Positions 8,991 to 17,530 of a DNA stretch of 64,000 nt are shown one piece after another (position 1 is the first letter of the stretch; each line of letters starts with the position of its first letter). Below the pieces are notes generated by a model. It made no database searches. It saw nothing but the letters and a program-made list of their open reading frames with translations, and had not been told where the DNA came from. Location: positions 5,799,724-5,863,723 of the forward strand of contig NZ_AP021879.1 of the NCBI RefSeq assembly GCF_009689005.1, read 5' to 3'. A program made the position numbers and the translations under genes. The DNA comes from Desulfosarcina ovata subsp. ovata (GTDB lineage: Bacteria > Desulfobacterota > Desulfobacteria > Desulfobacterales > Desulfosarcinaceae).

Positions 8991-11225
8991 TCAGGTCGGC
9001 AGCTCAATTACAAATTTGGCGCCTTTGGGCGGATTGTCCTGAACCCGTATCATACCATTGTGATCGCTGACAATGGAGTTAACGATAGTCAGGCCCAGTC
9101 CCATACCCGCCTTTTTGGTGGAAAAATTGGGTTCAAAAAGGCGGATTTTATCGGTGTCGGCGATGCCGCTGCCGTCGTCGGCCACTTCCAGGCGGACACG
9201 CTTCAAAATCGGATCGTAAATGGCGGAAATGGCGATGTGGCCCTGATTGTGCACCGCTGCCACGGCATTGTCCACCAGATTGATCATGGCCTGCTTGAAC
9301 TGTTGGCGGTCCAGGTTCAAGGTTGGAATGCTTTCGTCCAGCTGAACATCGAAGCTGACATCCGGATGTCCTTCGCGGTAAAGCGCGACGGTCTCTTCGA
9401 TAATCGGTGGCAGTTGACCCGGTTTGAGATCCGCTGTGGGGAAACGGGCGAAGGTTGAGAATTCGTTAACCAGATTGCGGATCAGGTCGACATGGTCGAT
9501 GATCATCCGGGTGCACTCATCGAAAACCGGCTCATTGATACGTTCCGAATAGCGTCTTTTCAACCGCTGTGCCGAAAGGCTGATCGGGGTCAGCGGGTTC
9601 TTCACTTCGTGGGCGATGCGCCGGGCCACCTCGCGCCAGGCCGCCATGCGCTGCGCCTTTTCCAGTTCCGTCAGATCATCGAAGACCATGACGAATCCGA
9701 TGGGGTTGCCCTGCTCATCTCTCAGTGCGTTGACATAGACGAGAAAAGTGCGTGGCTGTCCGCTGACCACCACCCGCATGGGGATCTCCAGGGTCTGGTC
9801 TCGGACCGCCATGACTTCTTCCATGATATCCTGAGTAAATTCGAGGTGTTCGGTGACCAGCAACTCGCTGTAATGTCGCTCGAGGATCTGGCTGGCGTCG
9901 AAATTCAACATCCGCTCGGCGGATTTGTTGAAGGTGGTGATAATCCCGTTGGCATCGGTGGTGATGACTCCGGCCGAGACGTTTTTCAGAACGATCTCCA
10001 TATACTGGCGCCGCGCTTCGATCTCCTGATTCTGCTCGGTGAGCTTACGGGCCGACAGCTCAAGTTGTCGGCGACTCGAGCGCAGATCCCGGGTCATTTT
10101 ATTGAACGCATCGATGAGGCTGCCGATTTCGTCATCTGCTGCCATGCTGTCGATGGTTACGCTCAGATCACCGTCAGCCACCCGCCGGGTCCCGTCGGCC
10201 AGATCCATGATGGGAATCGTGATGGTTTTGGCCAGGTAGAAACCGAACCATACCGCACAGAACAAAACCAGCAGGGCCACGATGGAAAGCGTGATGTAAT
10301 AGGTGATCTGAATCGGCTTTTTAAGCAGCTTGATCTGCTGGTATTCACCGAACCCCCGCGAGATGGACTCCATGTTCTCGGCAAGATCCGGAGGGATAAA
10401 CAGCCCCAGGGCGACGTAGGCGACCGCTTCATCCTTGGTGACACTGAACGGCACCGTGCCAATGGTGCGCAGCAGTTCGCCATTGGCCAGTGTGTCAGTC
10501 AGGGTGTGCACTTCTTTGCCGCTGCTATCGACGGCAAAGGCACCCAGGGGAGCCGCTTTCACGGCAGCGCTTTCCACATCGTCGCCCAGGGCATAGGTGA
10601 GGCGGTTGTAGTTCGCCGAATAGACTTCCACCGTGTCCAGATCGAACTCCCGCTGCACCACCTGAACGTAGTGGTTGAGCTCTTTGCGTTTCTCCGGCGC
10701 GGTCATGTTTTTGCGCTGGATCTGGTAAGAGATCCGCTCGATAAAAAATCGATTCCTGATTTCGTTCTCGCGGTAAAATTTCTGACCGACCAGAAGGGAT
10801 TTCTCCAGGGCCTGTTCCACAGGAACATTAAACCAGAATTCGATGCTGTTGGTGATGAAGTTGATGGCAAAAAAGAACAGGATCGTGGTGGGCAGCAGTG
10901 AGAGCGCAACAAAGGCCAGGACCAAACGGGTACGCAAGCGGGACCCCATCACTTTGCGGCGCCGGGCGTAGAACAGTTTTACCAGGTTGCGGAAGACAAG
11001 AAAGATCAACAGAATCAGGAGCAGCAGATTGATGTTGATCAGAATGAACATCAAAATGGTGTTGGAAACGGGAATGTTGGCCCCAAACGTGACGATACGG
11101 TTTTCCGCCAGTGTTAGCAAGGTCACCACAAAAATAATGACCACACTGAGTACCAGCTCGCGCTTGCGGCGTCTGCGTTCCTCCTCCGGGAGGCGCGGTC
11201 GTTGGGGGGGGGGGCCGTTGTTCAT
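8991..11225 (-). CDS. NtrY-like membrane sensor histidine kinase
   Basis: 744 residues. It begins with a Pro/Arg-rich cytoplasmic tail, then N-terminal hydrophobic segments (about 25-45, 50-75 and 95-120), a periplasmic sensor region (about 125-295), another membrane helix (about 300-325), a HAMP domain (about 330-380), a PAS domain (about 385-490; 'ITTDANGIITTFNKSAERML'), HisKA with the phospho-accepting His in 'RRIAHEVKNPLTP' (about residue 525), and HATPase_c ('DNAVAAVHNQ', 'DDGSGI', 'GLGLTIV'). This is the NtrY architecture. The paired regulator follows immediately. The signal sensed is unknown; nitrogen or redox status would be guesses. Confidence 0.93.
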   Translation of the reverse strand: MNNGPPPQRPRLPEEERRRRKRELVLSVVIIFVVTLLTLAENRIVTFGANIPVSNTILMFILININLLLLILLIFLVFRNLVKLFYARRRKVMGSRLRTRLVLAFVALSLLPTTILFFFAINFITNSIEFWFNVPVEQALEKSLLVGQKFYRENEIRNRFFIERISYQIQRKNMTAPEKRKELNHYVQVVQREFDLDTVEVYSANYNRLTYALGDDVESAAVKAAPLGAFAVDSSGKEVHTLTDTLANGELLRTIGTVPFSVTKDEAVAYVALGLFIPPDLAENMESISRGFGEYQQIKLLKKPIQITYYITLSIVALLVLFCAVWFGFYLAKTITIPIMDLADGTRRVADGDLSVTIDSMAADDEIGSLIDAFNKMTRDLRSSRRQLELSARKLTEQNQEIEARRQYMEIVLKNVSAGVITTDANGIITTFNKSAERMLNFDASQILERHYSELLVTEHLEFTQDIMEEVMAVRDQTLEIPMRVVVSGQPRTFLVYVNALRDEQGNPIGFVMVFDDLTELEKAQRMAAWREVARRIAHEVKNPLTPISLSAQRLKRRYSERINEPVFDECTRMIIDHVDLIRNLVNEFSTFARFPTADLKPGQLPPIIEETVALYREGHPDVSFDVQLDESIPTLNLDRQQFKQAMINLVDNAVAAVHNQGHIAISAIYDPILKRVRLEVADDGSGIADTDKIRLFEPNFSTKKAGMGLGLTIVNSIVSDHNGMIRVQDNPPKGAKFVIELPT

Positions 11226-11243
11226 GGGGTCGAAATCGGGCCT

Positions 11244-11816
11244 TTAGTAAATAAAATCGATAGTATACCAGTCGGTCTCAAAATCCCAGAGGGATAAAAA
11301 GAAAAGCACGTAGTGCAGGTAGTAGGGCAGGGTGACCCGACTGAGTTTTGCCTTTGCCTGGATCTGGTATTGCCTGCCCTTTTCCAGCTGTGCCAGCGAG
11401 ATGACTTTGAGGCTGTCGATTTCCGTCATCAGTTTTTTTGCGGCCTCCAGGGAATAGACGATCACGGGGCTGTTGGCGTCCCATGAGCGTGACACGGCGT
11501 ACTCTTTTTTCAGGCTGTTGTAGTTGATGGTATGGGTGAGGGTCAGATCCGTCATCTCTTTATCGAACCACATTCCCCGGGTCCGGTAGAGTTTGACGAA
11601 AAACGAGAAAGAGGCGGGTACACCGCTGTTGATGGCTGCTTCTATTTTGGGGGTGAAGGCGCCGTCCACCGACAGATAGATCAACAGATCATCCCGGGTA
11701 TTGGTCACGATGATGTTGGTGAGCCTGGCATCGCCGGCCATGGCCGGACAATGGGCCGAAACGCCGATGATGAGGCACATTAAAAAAGCGGCAATCCGTT
11801 TTTCGGATCGGTTCAT
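11244..11816 (-). CDS. DUF4390 family exported protein
   Basis: 190 residues with a signal peptide ('IAAFLMCLIIGVSAHCPAMAGDA', cleavage after about residue 27), so probably periplasmic. The body is beta-rich with family-like features: 'VTNTRDDLLIYLSVDGAFTP', 'RTRGMWFDKEM', 'THTINYNSLKKEYAV', and a hydrophobic C-terminal stretch ending 'WDFETDWYTIDFIY'. DUF4390 proteins have no assigned biochemical role, but they commonly sit directly upstream of an NtrY-like kinase, as here (18-base gap). That suggests an accessory or sensing role for the kinase, which is an inference from gene order only. It is the first gene of the minus-strand operon. Confidence 0.85.
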   Translation of the reverse strand: MNRSEKRIAAFLMCLIIGVSAHCPAMAGDARLTNIIVTNTRDDLLIYLSVDGAFTPKIEAAINSGVPASFSFFVKLYRTRGMWFDKEMTDLTLTHTINYNSLKKEYAVSRSWDANSPVIVYSLEAAKKLMTEIDSLKVISLAQLEKGRQYQIQAKAKLSRVTLPYYLHYVLFFLSLWDFETDWYTIDFIY

Positions 11817-12066
11817 GGGTCTATCGCTGATCTTTGGTGTTGACTAAATAGAAGAAAACAATACGAAAACAGAACATAGCGGAGTTGCTTGAAAATGGCA
11901 AGGTGTTTTGGTCGGGAGCCGTTTGCCTGAGGCTGGCGGAAATAATTCTGCCAGATCGCGCCGGATTTGGGGTCGTCTACAAGGCGCCGCCACCGGTGCA
12001 TATCGGGAATATGTGCCTGTGGCGGCAACGCGGTAGACGGGCACAAAGACAAACAGGATGGTGGAA

Positions 12067-12960
12067 TTATTTCTTTCCGCCAGCCTGAAGTGCGTCACTG
12101 ACCAGGGTGCATGTTTCCCAGGATTCTTTCTGGCTGAAGAATTTTTCCAGGAAGGCGTGATTGAAGGCGTGGCCGGAGCAGTGGGTGACCACATGCCCCA
12201 TGATCGGCATGCCGATGAGGGAGAAATCGCCGATCAGGTCCAACGCCTTGTGGCGAACGAATTCATCTGCAAAGCGCAGGCCCCCTTCGTTGAGGACGCG
12301 ATCGGTATCGATAACCAGGGCATTCTCCAACGATCCTCCCCGGCCCAGGCCATAGCGTTTCATCATTTCCACTTCATGGAGAAAACCGAACGTCCGCGCC
12401 GTGCAGATCTCTTTCCTGAAAATTTCCGGGGTGACGACAAAATCACACGTCTGGGTGCCGATCAGCGGATGATTGTAGACAATGGTACAGGTAATTCTGA
12501 ATTGATCGGCCGGGTAAACGGTCACGGACTTGCCGTTTTCCGCCAGGGTGATGGGGGTATTGACTTTGAAGTAACATTTGCTGCCCTCCTCCTGACGGAG
12601 GATGCCGGCGGACTGGATCAATTCCGTAAACGGGCCTGCGCTGCCATCCATGATGGGCAGCTCGTAGGCATCCACTTCGACAATGGCGTTGTCGATGGAC
12701 ATGCCACTGAACCCGGCCATTAAATGTTCCACCGTGGAAACGATACAGCCCTCGGCACCGATGACGGTGGCCAGGCTGGTGTCGACCACATTGTTGAAGT
12801 GGGCGGTGACGCCGGGGCGACCGGGCAGATCGGTGCGGACAAAACGAATACCGTGGTTTGCCGGTGCCGGCAGGAGGGTCAGATTGACGATATTTCCTGA
12901 ATGAACGCCGATGCCGGTGCTGCTGACCGGTTTGGCCAGGGTGTGCTGATGGTTAACCAT
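12067..12960 (-). CDS. lpxC: UDP-3-O-acyl-N-acetylglucosamine deacetylase
   Basis: 297 residues. LpxC carries out the committed zinc-dependent deacetylation step of lipid A synthesis, so the organism makes lipopolysaccharide. Motifs: 'STGIGVHSGNIVNLTLLPAP' at the N-terminus, the first zinc His in 'STVEHLMAGFSGM' (about residue 77), 'ELPIMDGSAGPF', 'RTFGFLHEVEMM', the Lys/Asp region 'KALDLIGDFSLIG', and the terminal 'GHAFNHAFLEKF' with the last catalytic His. It is monocistronic here: 250 bases without a gene separate it from the DUF4390 gene downstream, and 386 bases separate it from the divergent thiolase gene. Confidence 0.97.
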   Translation of the reverse strand: MVNHQHTLAKPVSSTGIGVHSGNIVNLTLLPAPANHGIRFVRTDLPGRPGVTAHFNNVVDTSLATVIGAEGCIVSTVEHLMAGFSGMSIDNAIVEVDAYELPIMDGSAGPFTELIQSAGILRQEEGSKCYFKVNTPITLAENGKSVTVYPADQFRITCTIVYNHPLIGTQTCDFVVTPEIFRKEICTARTFGFLHEVEMMKRYGLGRGGSLENALVIDTDRVLNEGGLRFADEFVRHKALDLIGDFSLIGMPIMGHVVTHCSGHAFNHAFLEKFFSQKESWETCTLVSDALQAGGKK

Positions 12961-13346
12961 TTTTCAAAATATCCTGTCACGCTAACAATCCGGGACGTCA
13001 TCAATTCGGAAGGGCATGTTGGTTGTTGGATCGCTGCGATCCCCGGTGGCCTGCTTGATGGCAATCCGGGCGGCAGCGGATGCCGCATCAATGCTGGGCA
13101 ATCTTAATCACCCCTTTATTTTTTGACAATAGCTAAATGGTATTTAAGCCGTGGAATGCTATCAAAATGCGTTTTATAGGCGAACTAATGCTTAATATCT
13201 TAATAGTTGACATATGAAATAAAGGCCGCTAAGTTTTGCAACGATAGCGTCATCGTGTATTGTGCGGGTTCTGTCTGTCACTGGATATAACAGCCACTGA
13301 TCCACGATGAGTCAACTATTGGACACCTGACATGCAAGGAGGAGAT
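12961..13346. other. divergent intergenic region lpxC / thiolase
   Basis: 386 bases between two divergent starts. The part from 13110 to 13330 is AT-rich compared with the flanking genes and should hold both promoters. A TTGACA at 13122-13127 and another at 13208-13213 are visible, but neither has a convincing -10 at 16-18 bases. A strong ribosome-binding site (AAGGAGG, 13336-13342) precedes the thiolase ATG. I see no RNA gene or protein gene. Confidence 0.5.
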
Positions 13347-14534
13347 ATGTTCAGCAAAGCGTTCGTTCCATACAAGGGGTACTGGAGTTCACCGTTCAGC
13401 CGTTGGCAGGGGATGATACAAAACGAGGATTCGGTATATCTGGGTGCGTCGGCGGCCAAACAGTTTTTTGCCCTGCGCGGGTATACGGTGGACCTGTTCG
13501 ACAGCATTGTGTTCGGTACGACGATTCCCCAGAAGAGCTGGTTTTACGCATCTCCCCATTTTGCTTCGCTGATGGGCAACCCGATGATCAGCGGGCCGCT
13601 GATGGCCCAGGCCTGTGCCACCTCCACGGTATCACTGAACTATGCGGCCAACTGCGTGGAGACCGGCGGCAACCAGACCGTGCTGGTGGCCACCACGGAC
13701 CGGATGTCCAACGGTCCCAACATCTTGTGGCCCAACCCGAATGGCCCCGGCGGTCAGCCCACCTTCGAAAGCTGGGTGATGGACGGTTTCGCCATGGATC
13801 CCATGGCCGAGACCAGCCCAACGGGTACGGCCGAGAACGTGGCCAAGAAACACGGGTTCACCCGCGAGCAGTCCGATGCCATGGCCATTGCGCGGTACAA
13901 CAAATACACCGACGCCCTGAAGAACGACCGTGAATTCCAGAAGCGCTACATGCTGCCGCTGGAGATTCAGGTTTCCCGGAAAAAGACCGTGATGTTCGAA
14001 GAAGACGAGGGGATTACGCCCTGCACCGAAGAGGGCATGGCCCGGTTGAAAACCAAACCCGGGTGCGTGCTGACCTTCGGCGCCCAGACCCATCCGGCCG
14101 ACGGCAACGCCGGCATGATCGTGACCACGAAGGAGAAGGCCGACGAGCTTTCTGCCGACAAGGCCGTGACCATTCAGCTGATTGCTTACGGGGCGGCCCG
14201 GGCGGACAAGGCCCACATGCCCGAGGCAGCCACCTTTGCGGCCCAGAACAGCCTGAAGAATGCCGGCCTGGCCGTATCCGACATGGCGGCGGTGAAAACG
14301 CACAACCCCTTCACGATCAATGACCTGACCATGCAGAAGATTTTGGGTGTCGATGAAAAGATCTTCAACAACTACGGAAGTTCCATGATTTTCGGGCATC
14401 CCCAGGGCCCCACGACCATGCGTCTGTTCATCGAACTGATCGAGGAACTGGTGATTCTGGGCGGCGGTTACGGCCTTCTGTCCGGTTGCGCGGCCGGCGA
14501 CAGCGGTGCATCCCTGATCGTCAAGGTCAACTGA
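13347..14534 (+). CDS. thiolase family acetyl-CoA acyltransferase
   Basis: 395 residues, normal for a thiolase. It should cleave 3-oxoacyl-CoA with CoA (or condense acyl-CoAs), working with the next gene in beta-oxidation. The nucleophilic Cys is Cys90 in 'MAQACATSTVSL'. The His motif appears as 'KTHNPFTIND', the 'GHPQGPTTMR' segment corresponds to GHPxGxTG of other thiolases but deviates, and the second active-site Cys lies in 'LLSGCAAGDSGAS'. The deviations place it in a divergent thiolase branch rather than classical FadA or PhaA. ATG 13347 is chosen over the upstream ATG 13332 because AAGGAGG lies between them. Confidence 0.9.
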   Translation: MFSKAFVPYKGYWSSPFSRWQGMIQNEDSVYLGASAAKQFFALRGYTVDLFDSIVFGTTIPQKSWFYASPHFASLMGNPMISGPLMAQACATSTVSLNYAANCVETGGNQTVLVATTDRMSNGPNILWPNPNGPGGQPTFESWVMDGFAMDPMAETSPTGTAENVAKKHGFTREQSDAMAIARYNKYTDALKNDREFQKRYMLPLEIQVSRKKTVMFEEDEGITPCTEEGMARLKTKPGCVLTFGAQTHPADGNAGMIVTTKEKADELSADKAVTIQLIAYGAARADKAHMPEAATFAAQNSLKNAGLAVSDMAAVKTHNPFTINDLTMQKILGVDEKIFNNYGSSMIFGHPQGPTTMRLFIELIEELVILGGGYGLLSGCAAGDSGASLIVKVN

Positions 14535-14630
14535 TTCCATTCGTAGCGACCACCGGCGGCCTCGCAGCAGGTTGCCCGTGGTTCCGTCCACCCGGCGCTG
14601 AGCGTGGCCGGATGACAAGGAGAAGCGAGC

Positions 14631-16655
14631 ATGGCAAACGAAAAGAAACTCTACCCGTCCTTTCAGAACCCCTATCTGATCGAACCGACAATTTCCCTGC
14701 CCGATGAAATGGCGGTGGTTGGTGCCGGTCATATCGGCCCGGATATCGCGTACTATCTGCGTACCGGTATGCCGGATAAGAAACTCTACCTGGTCGACGT
14801 GGTCGAGGAGCCGCTTAAAAAGGCCGAGGCCCGGTTCAAGGGGTACGCAGACAAGGCCGTCCAAAAGAAGAAGATGAAGCCTGAGCAGGCGGAGAAGGTG
14901 CTCGGCAACATCGTCTACACCACCGACTATGCCCAATTGAAAAACTGCGGGCTGGTGATCGAGGCGGCCACGGAAAATCTGGCGCTGAAAAAGAAAATCT
15001 TCGCCAACCTGGAGGCGGCCACCAGCAAGGAGGCCCTCCTGACCTCCAACACCAGCGGCATCCCGGCCAACGAGATTTTCGCCGACATGCAGTATCCGGG
15101 ACGCAGCACGATTACCCATTTTTTCGCTCCGGCGTGGCGCAGCCTGCCCGTGGAGGTGATCAACTGGGAGGGTGCCTCGGACGAGCTGATCAACAACCTG
15201 TTGTGGTTCTTTGCCAGTACCGGCAAGGCCCCCCTGGTGACCGACAACGTCTACTCGTTCCTGCTGAACCGCATTTTCGAAAGCTATACCAGCGAGGCGG
15301 CTTTTCTGGTCGACAGGGCCACGGCCAAGCAGGTGGACCATGTGGCTGAGGCCATCGTGGCTGCCGGGCCGTTTTTCGTGCTCAACCTGACCGGCGGCAA
15401 TCCGCTGATCTACGAGTCCCAGACCCGGCGCATGGGTGAAAATGCCTGCTATCAGCCGGCGCACCTGTTGCACTCGGTGGCCCAGTGGACGGTCAACCGA
15501 CCGGGCACCAAGGTGGACGTGCCCGATGATCTGGCGGGATGGATCAAGGACCGCCTGCTGGGGCTGATCTTCTCCCAGTGCTTCGATATCGCCGACCGCC
15601 ATGTGGGCACCCGCGCGGACCTCAACTTCGGCAGCATCATCGGTCTGGGCTTTAAAAAGGGCGTGTTTGAACTGATGGCCGACCTGGGTGATGCCGAAGT
15701 CAAGCGTATCGCCGACGCCTTTGTCAAGGAACGCCCCGGCTTTCCGGCGCCCACGCGCCCCATCGCCGAGTACACCGATTTTCCCCGCGACATCCTGGTG
15801 GACGACAAGGATGGCGTGCGGATCATCACCATGCGCCGGCCCCAGGCGGCCAATGCCCTGAGCGCCTACACCTGCGACGAGATCCTGACCGAACTGAAAA
15901 AAGGCGAGCAGGATCCGGCGGTCAAGGGCTTCGTGATCACCGGGTATGGCACCAAGGCCTTCTGTGCCGGTGCCGACATCGGCGGGTTCATCGCCACCCT
16001 GGGCAACCATGCGGCCGGCGCCGAGCATTCCCGGAGCAACAGCAAGGTGATTGAGTACATCGACACCATGGACAAGCCCGTAGTGGCGGCGGTCAACGGC
16101 CTGGCCATGGGCGGTGGCGTGGAAGTGGCCATGGCCTGCCACAGCCGTGTGGCGGACAAAAAAGCCTTTTTCCAGTTGCCCGAGATCACCCTGGGTATCC
16201 TGCCCGGCATGGGCGGAGCGGTGATTCCTTACCGCAAATGGCCCCAGGCCGCCGAGACCTTTCACGGCATGGTGGCCGAGGCCAAACGGCTGACCTGCCA
16301 GGATGCCGAAGCCATCGGCATGGTTCAGACGGTGACCAGCAGCTACCCGGAGATGATCCAGGCGGCGCTGGCCGAGGTCGACCGGCTTTCCGGCCAAGTG
16401 CCCCGCGCGGCCACGGGCCCGGTGAGCATTCCGGAATTTACGGTACCCGAGGCGCCCAACGCCGGTGGCCTGCCCCTGAGCCGCGAAGCGCTTTCCATTG
16501 TGGCCCAATTGGTCAACGAGGGTGCCGCGGCCGACAGCCTCAAGGCGGCCATGGCGATGACCTACGAGCGTTGCGGGGATATCGTTTGTACCGATGCCCC
16601 CCGCGAAGGGGTTTTCGCTTTTATGGAAAAACGCAAACCGAACTTTACCAAATAG
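14631..16655 (+). CDS. 3-hydroxyacyl-CoA dehydrogenase / enoyl-CoA hydratase fusion
   Basis: 674 residues. The N-terminal half is an NAD-dependent 3-hydroxyacyl-CoA dehydrogenase: Rossmann motif 'VVGAGHIGPDIA' (about residue 26) and an 'ITHFFAPA' segment where the family has the catalytic His. The C-terminal third is a crotonase fold (about 385-590) with oxyanion-hole segments 'KAFCAGADIGGF' and 'NGLAMGGGVEVAMACH' and the catalytic-Glu-like region 'LPEITLGILPGMGG'. The order dehydrogenase then hydratase is the reverse of E. coli FadB and matches FadN-type proteins, but the protein is shorter than usual (about 790). With the thiolase it supplies three steps of beta-oxidation. AAGGAG at 14619-14624 precedes the ATG. 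Confidence 0.93.
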   Translation: MANEKKLYPSFQNPYLIEPTISLPDEMAVVGAGHIGPDIAYYLRTGMPDKKLYLVDVVEEPLKKAEARFKGYADKAVQKKKMKPEQAEKVLGNIVYTTDYAQLKNCGLVIEAATENLALKKKIFANLEAATSKEALLTSNTSGIPANEIFADMQYPGRSTITHFFAPAWRSLPVEVINWEGASDELINNLLWFFASTGKAPLVTDNVYSFLLNRIFESYTSEAAFLVDRATAKQVDHVAEAIVAAGPFFVLNLTGGNPLIYESQTRRMGENACYQPAHLLHSVAQWTVNRPGTKVDVPDDLAGWIKDRLLGLIFSQCFDIADRHVGTRADLNFGSIIGLGFKKGVFELMADLGDAEVKRIADAFVKERPGFPAPTRPIAEYTDFPRDILVDDKDGVRIITMRRPQAANALSAYTCDEILTELKKGEQDPAVKGFVITGYGTKAFCAGADIGGFIATLGNHAAGAEHSRSNSKVIEYIDTMDKPVVAAVNGLAMGGGVEVAMACHSRVADKKAFFQLPEITLGILPGMGGAVIPYRKWPQAAETFHGMVAEAKRLTCQDAEAIGMVQTVTSSYPEMIQAALAEVDRLSGQVPRAATGPVSIPEFTVPEAPNAGGLPLSREALSIVAQLVNEGAAADSLKAAMAMTYERCGDIVCTDAPREGVFAFMEKRKPNFTK

Positions 16656-16663
16656 GATCAATT

Positions 16664-16701
16664 AAAAAAGCCGGAGGCGCAAGGCGCCACCGGCTTTTTT
16701 T
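16664..16701. terminator. rho-independent terminator, bidirectional
   Basis: A GC-rich stem (GCCGG-a-GGCGC, loop, GGCGCC-a-CCGGC) is flanked by A-run and T-run on opposite sides, so it can stop transcription from both the beta-oxidation operon and the convergent MarR gene. Confidence 0.9.
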
Positions 16702-16739
16702 AAGACGCGGTTCGACGATTTTACAGCTTGGCGGTTTTC

Positions 16740-17222
16740 TCACTCGGCCGGATTGACGGCGCCATCCGTTCGGGTATCCTTTTTTAGAATTTCATTGAGG
16801 ATCGACAGCAGGTCAATCTTTTTCTCAGTTGAATAGTTTTCCAGGAACCCGTTGACCAGACGATTGTTGCTATCGGAAATATCATTCAGCACTTGCCGGC
16901 CTTTGGGTGTAATCTCAAGCCGCTTTAAACGATCATCACTCGGATCACTGGATCTGATGATGAATCCGGTTTTTTCCATTCTTTTGGTGATACCGGTCAT
17001 GTTGGCGCCCGAAACCAGCATGATCCGGTTGATGTCGCGTACCGTATTCTGACCGTTTTCCGAAGCGTCCAAAACCCTGAGCACATTGTACTGCGGGAAG
17101 GTCAGATCAAAATTCTTGAACAGCGCCGCAGATTCCTTTTTGAATCGTTCGGCGACCCGGACAACGGCCATCAACACCCGTTCATCAATACTCCGATCAT
17201 TTTTAAATTTGCTTGTCGACAT
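16740..17222 (-). CDS. MarR family transcriptional regulator
   Basis: 160 residues from ATG 17222, chosen because AAGGATATT precedes it; a longer upstream reading would add 31 unlikely residues. MarR winged helix: 'DLTFPQYNVLRVLD' (helix 2), 'TVRDINRIMLVSGANMTGI' (recognition helix region), and the wing 'DPSDDRLKRLEITPKGRQVL'. It is convergent with the thiolase/fusion operon, sharing the terminator at 16664-16701. Control of that operon by an acyl-CoA or aromatic ligand would be typical for MarR proteins but is inference. No palindromic operator could be assigned with confidence. Confidence 0.9.
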   Translation of the reverse strand: MSTSKFKNDRSIDERVLMAVVRVAERFKKESAALFKNFDLTFPQYNVLRVLDASENGQNTVRDINRIMLVSGANMTGITKRMEKTGFIIRSSDPSDDRLKRLEITPKGRQVLNDISDSNNRLVNGFLENYSTEKKIDLLSILNEILKKDTRTDGAVNPAE

Positions 17223-17530
17223 AATATCCTTCTCGTACGTAAAATAATTTACATATAAATAATTAAAGCTTAAAGTGTCAATAGCAAAATAAGATGCTGT
17301 CGCGAAATCGCCCATTTTTTGTATAACTATCGAAAAATTGAAGCATTTTCAACCATCTTGTCCGAAATCCGCTGCTGCCCCCATCTCCACCGATACCTTG
17401 ACCGGTGACCGCCCATTGATTCTAGATGGCGTCCATCCATAAAAACATTGTTCTTGGTTGGCATGCCTGCTATAAAAACACTTCGTGACTTTTATACGAA
17501 GTAACTAATTGTCTTTACCGGAGGTTGGAT
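17223..17530. other. divergent intergenic region MarR / YifB
   Basis: 308 bases, AT-rich next to the MarR start. It should contain promoters in both directions. I see no RNA gene, no clear terminator and no repeat beyond short AT-rich palindromes. Confidence 0.4.

Noticed and set aside
9492..10901. 469-codon plus-strand frame opposite the NtrY-like kinase
   Set aside because: Shadow frame; the kinase has all expected motifs on the other strand.
13632..16661. 1009-codon open frame on the minus strand opposite the thiolase and fusion genes
   Set aside because: High-GC shadow frame; His/Gly-rich low-information protein, no family motifs, while the plus strand encodes clear enzymes.
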